Assembly (NCBI GenBank): GCA_021781345.1
Contig: JAJXWZ010000001.1
Location: forward strand, 1-64,000
DNA length: 64,000 nucleotides
Origin: Pseudomonadota bacterium
GTDB taxonomy: Bacteria > Pseudomonadota > Gammaproteobacteria > Xanthomonadales > Rhodanobacteraceae
Reading direction: 5' to 3'
Both the position numbers and the translations under genes were made by a program. Below, one piece after another: positions 8,535-15,324 of the stretch; the first letter of the stretch is position 1; each line of letters opens with the position of its first letter. The notes under the pieces are model-generated. The model was not told the DNA's origin and searched no databases. It saw nothing but the letters and a program-made list of their open reading frames with translations.

Positions 8535-9578
8535 TCACTGTTGCGGACGGGGCGTGCCGGCCGCGCTCGGCGGGAGATCCGGCAACACCACCGAAGGCTG
8601 GCGCCCTGTGAGGGTCGTCAGGAACTCGGTAATCTTGGTCACCTCATCATCGGTCAGCCGTGCCCCGAGTTGACTGCTGCCCATGATCGCGACGGCCTGT
8701 CGCAGATCCCACGACTTACCGGAGTGGAAGTACGGCGGTGTCAGGGTGACGTTGCGCAACGACGGCACGCGGAACACGTATTCGTCGCTGGCGGTCTTGG
8801 TCACCGCGAAACGGCCTTTGTCACCCGGCGGGAGTATCTCCGCACCGGGGCGTTCGACGACGCCGAACGGCGCGTACATGCCGCCTCCGACGTTGATGCC
8901 CTTGTGGCACGCCGCGCAGCCCTTGTTGATGAACAACGCAAGGCCTGCCTTCTGGGCCGTGTCGAGTGCACCGTCGTCACCCTTGAGGTAACGGTCGAAG
9001 CGCGCCCCCGGGGTAATCAACGTGGCTTCGAAAACCGCGATGGCCTGACGTACGTTCTCGAAGGTGATCGGATCGCGGACGCCCGGATAGGCGTTGGCGA
9101 AATACGGGGCGTAGCCGGGGATGGCCTTGAGTTGCTCGATCACGTGCTGTTCACTGGTATCCATCTCCACCGGGTTGACCATGGGCCCACCGGCTTGCTG
9201 TTCCAGATCCTTCGCGCGTCCATCCCAGAACTGGGCGACGTCGAAGACGGCGTTGTAGACAGTGGGGGCGTTGCGGGAACCGCGCTGCCAGCGGTGTCCA
9301 AGGGAGGTTTCCTGCAGGTCGACGCCGCCCATGCCGATCATGTGGCAGGAGTTGCAGCTGATCGAATGGCTTCGGGACAGCCGCGGATCGAAGTAGAGCA
9401 TCTTGCCCAGCAGGACCTTGGCCGGCGTGGCGGGGTTGCCTGGCAATGCGGGCGGCTTATCCGGGAGCGGCTTGAACAGGCCCTGCGCCTGTTTCATCAA
9501 AGCCGACTGCGACCAGGCGGACGAACAGGCAAGGCAGCCTGCCAATGCCAGCATGATGCACGTTGTTCGACGAGACAT
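8535..9578 (-). CDS. Di-haem cytochrome c peroxidase (CcpA/MauG family)
   Basis: A 347-residue periplasmic protein of the bacterial cytochrome c peroxidase family, which reduces hydrogen peroxide with electrons from c-type cytochromes. A signal peptide covers about residues 1-24. Two haem-binding sites are visible: CNSCH (C75, C78, H79) for the peroxidatic haem and CAACH (C221, C224, H225) for the electron-transfer haem. GGAGG lies 10 bases before the ATG at 9578; upstream in-frame codons lack a leader. It lies inside the ccm gene run, between ccmA and ccmB, and its own haems need that machinery. MauG-like oxidative roles cannot be excluded. Confidence 0.93.
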   Translation of the reverse strand: MSRRTTCIMLALAGCLACSSAWSQSALMKQAQGLFKPLPDKPPALPGNPATPAKVLLGKMLYFDPRLSRSHSISCNSCHMIGMGGVDLQETSLGHRWQRGSRNAPTVYNAVFDVAQFWDGRAKDLEQQAGGPMVNPVEMDTSEQHVIEQLKAIPGYAPYFANAYPGVRDPITFENVRQAIAVFEATLITPGARFDRYLKGDDGALDTAQKAGLALFINKGCAACHKGINVGGGMYAPFGVVERPGAEILPPGDKGRFAVTKTASDEYVFRVPSLRNVTLTPPYFHSGKSWDLRQAVAIMGSSQLGARLTDDEVTKITEFLTTLTGRQPSVVLPDLPPSAAGTPRPQQ

Positions 9579-9761
9579 ACGACAGCCTCCTTGGCAATCC
9601 GATACCTTCGATATCGTCTTTGCAGTGCCGACCTGACTTGCAACCTCGGTCGGAAACCATGCCCGTCCGCCACCGCGGGACCCCTCGCACCACCGGCGTG
9701 ATGGCGATCGTCGGCGGGGCGACAAGCAATCGCGAGCATGCGCCGTCGTCGGCGGACGTTG

Positions 9762-9775
9762 TTGACATGGGTCAA
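9762..9775 (-). promoter_or_regulatory. FNR/Anr-type operator upstream of the peroxidase gene
   Basis: The 14-mer TTGACATGGGTCAA is a perfect TTGAC-N4-GTCAA inverted repeat, close to the FNR/Anr consensus TTGAT-N4-ATCAA. It lies 183 bp upstream of the peroxidase start in the 312-bp gap (9579-9890) between ccmA and the peroxidase gene. If it is centred at -41.5, transcription towards the peroxidase would start near 9727. The -10 there is weak (CATGCT). Nothing else in this gap looks like a gene. Confidence 0.5.
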
Positions 9776-9890
9776 TCCATGCGTGCGTTCGCGAACGGCC
9801 GTGGTCGCCCGCATCGAGGGCTGACGTGCCGGGGCCACGCTGGTTGGCTCGTGCAGGAAACGCGGCGCGATCGATGCGTAACCGAATCGC

Positions 9891-10529
9891 CTACGTCGTC
9901 AAGTGCACATGTCGCGCGCCCGGGTCGGCGAAACGCACCGCACCGTGGCTGGTCACCAGTGCCGCTCCGCCGCATGCGCAATGTTCGGCGATCAGGGCGT
10001 TCACCAATTCGATGCCGTGGCGGTCGAGGTTGGCGTAGGGTTCGTCGAGCAGCCAGACCTCGCCCGGCAGCAGCAGCAGGCGCGCGAGGCCCACGCGTTT
10101 TTTCTGGCCGGCCGAGAGCGTGTTCAGGGGCTCGTCGAGCCACGCCGCAATGCCGACGCGCTGCATCGCCGACGCCACGGTCGTGCCGCTGCGCGTGCCG
10201 TAAAGGCCCGCCAGGAAAACCAGGTTCTCGCGCGCACTCAGCGATTCGTTCATGCCGGGGCGATGTCCCAGCAACAGGGCCCGGCCGTTGCGGTTGTCGC
10301 GGGTCGCCGTGGCGCCGGCGAAACGGATCTCGCCGTCGCTTGCCGGCAACATGCCAGCGAGTACCCGCAGCAGGGTGGTCTTGCCGGACCCGTTGTCACC
10401 CTCGACGAGCAAGGTCTCGCCGCGGTCCAGGCTGAAATCCAGCGGACCGAACACGGGCTCGTCGTTGCGCGAGAACGCAAGCCGGTGCACCGACAGCAAG
10501 GGTGCGGCTGGAGTGGAGGAAGGGTTCAT
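9891..10529 (-). CDS. ccmA: Haem exporter ATP-binding protein CcmA
   Basis: The ABC ATPase of the CcmAB complex that drives release of holo-CcmE. The 212-residue product has the Walker A motif EGDNGSGKTTLL, signature LSAGQKKRVGLARLLL and Walker B VWLLDEPYANLD, followed by the switch histidine in VTSHG. Length is right for CcmA. An alternative ATG at 10574 would add 15 residues without clear family homology, although an AAGGA lies just ahead of it. The gene follows DUF3293 and the kynurenine genes almost without gap and is cut off from ccmB by the peroxidase gene. Confidence 0.92.
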   Translation of the reverse strand: MNPSSTPAAPLLSVHRLAFSRNDEPVFGPLDFSLDRGETLLVEGDNGSGKTTLLRVLAGMLPASDGEIRFAGATATRDNRNGRALLLGHRPGMNESLSARENLVFLAGLYGTRSGTTVASAMQRVGIAAWLDEPLNTLSAGQKKRVGLARLLLLPGEVWLLDEPYANLDRHGIELVNALIAEHCACGGAALVTSHGAVRFADPGARHVHLTT

Positions 10530-10593
10530 GGCATGCAGCGACGCATTTTCGCTGTACCGCACCTGGCTGTCCATGTTCCTTGCGCGGGCTTTG

Positions 10594-11010
10594 TCAGGTC
10601 AGCTCGTGCAGTTCCGCGGGGCCGACGCCGGCGCCTCGAATCACACCCAGCTGGCCGAAGCGGCGCGCCAGCGCGTCGAGCTGGGAATGCTTGATGCCTG
10701 GTACGAAGAGGCTCGGTTCGCGCCAGTCGAGGGGGCCGATGCCGACGCCCCCGAAATAGCGGTGGTGATCGGCACGCAGTTCGTCGCGGAGCCGCCGCTG
10801 CCGGATCCTGTTGGTGGCCAGCGGCAACCGCACGCTGGCTGGATTCCAGGCCGTGATGTAACCCCAGGGCTCATCCTCGCGCCGCAGCATGGCCAGCAAT
10901 GGTGCGGGCAGCGGTTGTCCGCAGCGGATGCACGCATAGCCGCCGTGGCTCAGGCGTATGCGGTATTCGGTATCCAGCCAAGTGCGTCGGATCGATTCGG
11001 GTACCGGCAT
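10594..11010 (-). CDS. DUF3293 domain protein
   Basis: A 138-residue cytoplasmic protein matching the DUF3293 family, recognisable from the TAWNPASVRLP block, the NRIRQRRLRDEL segment and the closing pattern of an acidic W-E-P-S followed by a FGQLGVI stretch. No function is established for the family and no catalytic motif is obvious. Two cysteines occur close together (CIRCGQP near residue 27-33), which could bind metal. It starts four bases after kmo and ends 64 bp before the chosen ccmA start, so it is probably co-transcribed with both. Confidence 0.75.
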   Translation of the reverse strand: MPVPESIRRTWLDTEYRIRLSHGGYACIRCGQPLPAPLLAMLRREDEPWGYITAWNPASVRLPLATNRIRQRRLRDELRADHHRYFGGVGIGPLDWREPSLFVPGIKHSQLDALARRFGQLGVIRGAGVGPAELHELT

Positions 11011-11014
11011 GCGC

Positions 11015-12385
11015 TCAGGCGCCTTCTGGAAGGGGAGGAAGCGTCGCGCGCACGCGTGCTGCCGCGGCTTCGAGGTCGACGTCGGCCAGGGTGTCGTGGC
11101 CGGCCAGGATCGACTCCATCAACGCGGTCTGTTCGCGATCGCGGGCGATGCAGGTTGCGTAGGGTATCGAGGTGAAGCTGACCATCCGGTAACGCGACAT
11201 GAAATACCCGGGCGCGCGTTCGGTCAATGCTGCCGCGAGTTCGCGTTTGAGCAGGTAGCGCGGGTCGGCTACGCCATCGCGCATCTCGATGTAATTGGCC
11301 AGCGACAACGCCGCGATCGCGTCGGCGTTGGGCTTGCGTCGGTCCTCGAACGCGGCGAACGCGGCGGCGGGATCGCCTGCTTGCTGCTCGAGTAGCGCCG
11401 CCAGCTCCGCGGCATCCTCGAACCCGGCGTTCATGCCCTGGCCGTGGAAGGGCACGATCGCGTGCGCGGCGTCGCCCAGCAGCAGCGCACGGCCGTCGAG
11501 GTGCCAGCGGTCGAGGTACAGCGTCGCGAGCTGGCCGACCGGATGCGCGCTCCAGACTTCTTCGAAGGCCGGCATCAGGGCCAGCGCATCGGGGAACTGT
11601 TGCGCGAAGAAGTCGCGTGCGGCCACGACATCGGTAAGCGTGGCGAAACTGGGCGGTGCGCCCTCGTTCGGCAGGAACAAGGTGACTGTGAAATTGCCTT
11701 CGGTGTTGGGCAGCGCGATGCACATGTAGTGGCCACGCGGCCAGATGTGCAGCGCGTGGGGATCGATGGCGAAACCGCCGGCGGGCGGGGGCGGGATTTC
11801 GAGTTCCTTGTAGCCATGCCCCAGCGGCTCGATGCGTTCGCCGAGATTGGCGGTCTTCGACATGGCCGCGCGCAACGCGGAGCCGGCGCCGTCGCAACCG
11901 ATCAGCAACCCGGCGGCCTGGGTGCGCGTGGCGCCGTCGTTGCAGGCCAGCGCGACGGTGCCGCCGGTGAAATCGACGCCCGCGAGCGTGGTGTCGAAGT
12001 GCAGTCCGGCGCCCGCACGCTCGGCCGCGTCCAGCAGGAGGATGTTGAGGCCGCCGCGCGAGACCGAGCGGATCACCTCCGAATCGTCGACGCCGTAGCG
12101 CTGCAGGTTGGTCGCGCCGTCCAGCGGATGCACCATGCGCCCGCGCATCATCACCGCCTGCGCCAGCACCGCGTCCGCGAGTCCCGCTTGTCGCAGCGCC
12201 CGCAATCCGCGCTCCGCCAGCGCGAGGTTGATCGAGCGCCCGCCGAGGAAACCATGCGCGCGCGGATCGGGCCGGCGTTCGAAGACCTCGACCGTGAATC
12301 CTCGTTGCGCTAGCAACGTCGCCAGCAATGCACCAACCAGTCCGGCGCCGACGAGGGTGACGGGCTTGCGCGCGGGCATGTTCAT
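11015..12385 (-). CDS. kmo: Kynurenine 3-monooxygenase
   Basis: A 456-residue FAD-dependent aromatic hydroxylase that converts L-kynurenine to 3-hydroxykynurenine with NADPH and oxygen. The FAD-binding Rossmann motif VGAGLVGALLATLLAQRG is at the N-terminus, with R-S-I-N-L-A-L-A-E-R-G after the family GGRSINL block. The second FAD motif GDAAHAIVPFHGQGMNAGFED is near residue 300. A hydrophobic C-terminal region (YFMSRYRMVSFTSIPYA) is present as in KMO. The ATG at 12385 overlaps the kynU stop as ATGA; two upstream codons in the same frame are possible. Co-transcription with kynU and ACMSD supports the assignment. Confidence 0.93.
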   Translation of the reverse strand: MNMPARKPVTLVGAGLVGALLATLLAQRGFTVEVFERRPDPRAHGFLGGRSINLALAERGLRALRQAGLADAVLAQAVMMRGRMVHPLDGATNLQRYGVDDSEVIRSVSRGGLNILLLDAAERAGAGLHFDTTLAGVDFTGGTVALACNDGATRTQAAGLLIGCDGAGSALRAAMSKTANLGERIEPLGHGYKELEIPPPPAGGFAIDPHALHIWPRGHYMCIALPNTEGNFTVTLFLPNEGAPPSFATLTDVVAARDFFAQQFPDALALMPAFEEVWSAHPVGQLATLYLDRWHLDGRALLLGDAAHAIVPFHGQGMNAGFEDAAELAALLEQQAGDPAAAFAAFEDRRKPNADAIAALSLANYIEMRDGVADPRYLLKRELAAALTERAPGYFMSRYRMVSFTSIPYATCIARDREQTALMESILAGHDTLADVDLEAAAARVRATLPPLPEGA

Positions 12386-13671
12386 GTGGTCCGTGAACGC
12401 CATGCCCGCACGGCTTCCACGCAGCGCAGGCAGTCGACGTAGGTGTTGTACAGCGGCGCCGGGGCGACGCGCACCACATCGGGCTCGCGCCAGTCGCCCA
12501 GCACGCCGCGCGCCACCAGGTGTTCGAACAGCGACTTGCCGGCGTCGCGCCCCGCGCGCACGCGCAACGACAGTTGCGCGCCACGCCGCTCGGGCTCGGC
12601 GGGCGTCAGGACCTCCAGCACGTCACCGAGCTGCGTTTCGATCAGCCAGGCGAGGTAGGCGGTAAGCCGGCGCGACTTCGCGCGCAGTGAGGCCATGCCC
12701 GCGCGCCGGAACAAATCCAGCGAGACGCGCAGCGGCGCCAGCGCGAGGATCGGCGGATTGGACAACTGCCAGGCTTCTGCGCCGGGCGCGGGGTCGAACT
12801 CCGGGCGCATTTCGAAGCGCGTGGCCTGGTTGCGGCCCCACCAGCCTTCGAAGCGCTGCAGTCGCGCATGCGCATGGCGCGCATGCACGAACGCACCTGC
12901 CACCGCGCCTGGGCCCGAATTGAGGTATTTGTACGAACACCATGCGGCGAAGTCGCAGCCGGCATCGTGCAGCGCGAGGCTGATGTTGCCGGCCGCATGC
13001 GCGCAATCGAAACCCACCGTGCAGCCTTGCGCATGGGCCAGCCGCGTGATCGCCCGGATGTCGAAGGCTTGCCCGGTGAGGTATTGCACGCCGGGCCACA
13101 ACACCAGCGCGATGCGCTGCCCGTGCTCGCCGAGCACGCGTTCGATCGCGGCCATCGAGAGCGTGCCGCCGGTTTCATCGGCGTCCAGCTCGATCAGGGC
13201 CTCGGACGGATCGAGGCCGTGGAAACGTATTTGCGACGCGGCGAGGTCGCGGTCGGAAGGAAACGCATGGCGTTCGATCAGGATGGCATGGCGTTCGGGC
13301 GTCGGCCGGTAGAAGCTGACCATCAGCAGGTGCAGGTTGGCGGTCAGCGAGTTCATCGCGACCACCTCGCCCGGTTCGGCACCAACTACGTCGGCCAGGC
13401 CGTCGCGAACCTCGCGGTGGTAAGGCAGCCACGGATGCCGCGCGTGCAGGTGGCCTTCCACGCCCAGCCTCGCCCAGTCGTCGAGTTCGTCGAGCATTGC
13501 CTGGCGCACGCCGCGCGGCTGCAGGCCCAGAGAGTTGCCGACAAGGTAGGCCTGTTCGCCGCCGTCGTGCGGGGGGATCAGGAATTCATCGCGCCATCTC
13601 CGCAGCGGATCGTGCTCGTCCTGCGCACGGGCCCATTCGGCGTCCGCGCGGAATTCGTTGGCCGGCGACAT
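12382..13671 (-). CDS. kynU: Kynureninase
   Basis: A 429-residue fold-type I PLP enzyme that cleaves 3-hydroxykynurenine (or kynurenine) to 3-hydroxyanthranilate (or anthranilate) and alanine. Family landmarks are YLVGNSLGLQP at 42-52, the PLP-contacting GFDCAHAAGN at 220-229, and the Schiff-base lysine K248 in AWCSYKYLNSGPG. The chosen ATG is two bases after the stop of the secreted-protein gene; the longer in-frame reading adds twelve residues without homology. Pairing with kmo and ACMSD argues that 3-hydroxykynurenine is the physiological substrate. Confidence 0.95.
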   Translation of the reverse strand: MSPANEFRADAEWARAQDEHDPLRRWRDEFLIPPHDGGEQAYLVGNSLGLQPRGVRQAMLDELDDWARLGVEGHLHARHPWLPYHREVRDGLADVVGAEPGEVVAMNSLTANLHLLMVSFYRPTPERHAILIERHAFPSDRDLAASQIRFHGLDPSEALIELDADETGGTLSMAAIERVLGEHGQRIALVLWPGVQYLTGQAFDIRAITRLAHAQGCTVGFDCAHAAGNISLALHDAGCDFAAWCSYKYLNSGPGAVAGAFVHARHAHARLQRFEGWWGRNQATRFEMRPEFDPAPGAEAWQLSNPPILALAPLRVSLDLFRRAGMASLRAKSRRLTAYLAWLIETQLGDVLEVLTPAEPERRGAQLSLRVRAGRDAGKSLFEHLVARGVLGDWREPDVVRVAPAPLYNTYVDCLRCVEAVRAWRSRTT

Positions 13672-13673
13672 GT

Positions 13674-14180
13674 TCAGTGCTCGACGGCGCTCACGATCGA
13701 CTGGCAACCTGCATCGAAGGTGGCGCGCCAGTCGGCTGCCGCCATCGACGGGCGGATGCAGCGCACCTGGATGGCGAGGTTGGAGCGGTAGGCGTAAACC
13801 TCGGTGTAGGCGTTCTTTTCGCCGTTCTCGCTCGCCGTGTAGCGCAGGCTGGAACTGCCCAGCGTGCGATCGGCGACATAGCCCGGCAACTTGCGCGCGC
13901 GTGCGGTACTGTCATCCAGGAACTTCTGGAACCCCGCCACGCCGTCGACTTGTTCGACGGTGACGGTAATTCGCGCGAGCGCGTTGGTATCGGCAGGGTC
14001 CTTCACCTGCAGCGCCACGAACTGGCGCGGGCCATCCGGCTTCTCCATCAGCATGGGCCACGCGTCCGGCGCGGAGAACTTCACCGCGCCGTTGGCCAGC
14101 GAGTAATCCGCCGCGGACGCGGCAGGCGCCAGCGCGGATGCGCCGAGCAGGATCAGGAACAACCGGGCCTTGTTTTTCAT
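13674..14180 (-). CDS. Secreted protein of unknown function in the kynurenine operon
   Basis: I do not recognise this 168-residue protein with certainty. A clear signal peptide (residues 1-23, cleavage near ASA-AD) predicts export to the periplasm. The mature part opens with a pattern like FSAPDAWPM and alternating hydrophobic strands, which recalls PsbP/DcrB/Mog1-like folds, but that is inference. Two cysteines (about 145 and 161) could form a disulfide. GGAGG eight bases before the ATG gives strong translation, and its ATG overlaps the ACMSD stop (ATGA). Its place between ACMSD and kynU is unexpected for a cytoplasmic catabolic pathway. Confidence 0.8.
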   Translation of the reverse strand: MKNKARLFLILLGASALAPAASAADYSLANGAVKFSAPDAWPMLMEKPDGPRQFVALQVKDPADTNALARITVTVEQVDGVAGFQKFLDDSTARARKLPGYVADRTLGSSSLRYTASENGEKNAYTEVYAYRSNLAIQVRCIRPSMAAADWRATFDAGCQSIVSAVEH

Positions 14181-15202
14181 GCAGCCTCCGAGGGGGTGGT
14201 GAAGCGTTGCCTGGACAATCCCAGCCACTCCAGCGCCGCGCCGTGGAACAGGCGCGCGCGCTGGGACGGTTGCAGGTCGAGCGCGTCGATCCCGCTGCCC
14301 GGTTGCTGCTCGCCGAGCGGGAACGGATAGTCGGTACCCAGCATCACGCGCTCGTCTCCGACCACGTCGAGAAGATGGCGGAGCGCCTGCGGATCGTGCA
14401 CGCACGAATCGAAGAACAAACGATGGAAGTACGCACGCGGTTCGCGGCTGTTGTCGGTGGCCACCAGGTCCGGGCGCATCCGGAAGCCGTGCTCGATGCG
14501 GCCGATCGTGAAGGGGAACGAACCGCCGCCGTGCGCGAACGCGATGCGCAGCGACGGCAGCCTTTCCAGCACGCCGCCGAAGATCAGGCAACAGGCCGCG
14601 CGCGACTGCTCGGCCGGCATTCCCACCAGCCACGGCAGCCAGTACTTGGGCATGCTGTCCTTGCCCATCATGTCCCAGGGGTGGATCAGGATCGCGGCAC
14701 CGAGGTCGGCCGCGGCCTCGAAGAACGGGAAGAGTTCCGGCGCATCGAGATTCCATTCGTTGACGTGCGAGCCGATCTGCACGCCCTGCAGTCCGAGCTG
14801 TTCGATGCAGTGCTCCATTTCCTCGATCGCGAGCCGAGGCGATTGCAGCGGCACCGTCCCGATGCCGGCGTAATGGCGCGGATGCCTGCGGCAGATTTCC
14901 GCGGCATGCATGTTGAGGTGGCGATGCAGTTCGCGCGCCTGGTTGGGTTTTGCCCAGTACGAAAACAACACCGGGACCGTCGAGATCACCTGCACGTCGA
15001 CGCCGAGCTTGCCGCATTCCTCGATGCGGAATTCGGGATCGAACGAGCTCTTCCAGATTTCCCGGAAGAACTTGCGGTCCTTGTAGATGCGATGGCGGCC
15101 GCCCGCGTTGACCATCACCGGGAAACGCGGATCACCGTATTTTTCGGCGAGGTCGGGCCACTCCTCCGGCAGGATGTGCGAGTGGGTGTCGATCTTGAGC
15201 AT
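14177..15202 (-). CDS. 2-amino-3-carboxymuconate-6-semialdehyde decarboxylase (ACMSD)
   Basis: A 341-residue amidohydrolase-fold decarboxylase that removes the carboxyl group of ACMS, steering the kynurenine pathway from quinolinate/NAD towards glutaryl-CoA catabolism. The metal site is visible as DTHSHILP (residues 5-12, H-x-H), the LIHPWDMMGK histidine and GTDYPFPLG aspartate near the end; a further catalytic histidine is in FAHGGGSFPF. Length equals the family norm of about 335. It is the first gene of the run and starts at an ATG with no in-frame homology further upstream. 3-Hydroxyanthranilate dioxygenase, the step that feeds it, is not in this window. Confidence 0.93.
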   Translation of the reverse strand: MLKIDTHSHILPEEWPDLAEKYGDPRFPVMVNAGGRHRIYKDRKFFREIWKSSFDPEFRIEECGKLGVDVQVISTVPVLFSYWAKPNQARELHRHLNMHAAEICRRHPRHYAGIGTVPLQSPRLAIEEMEHCIEQLGLQGVQIGSHVNEWNLDAPELFPFFEAAADLGAAILIHPWDMMGKDSMPKYWLPWLVGMPAEQSRAACCLIFGGVLERLPSLRIAFAHGGGSFPFTIGRIEHGFRMRPDLVATDNSREPRAYFHRLFFDSCVHDPQALRHLLDVVGDERVMLGTDYPFPLGEQQPGSGIDALDLQPSQRARLFHGAALEWLGLSRQRFTTPSEAA

Positions 15203-15324
15203 GACGCAAGTATAACCAGCGGTTTGCGAGCGCCGCGGCTGGCGGGCCACGTTCAGGGCGTTTGCCGTCCGGCTATCGGCAAGGCCGGTGCGATCGTGCC
15301 CGCGCGATCCGCACGCCATGCGCG

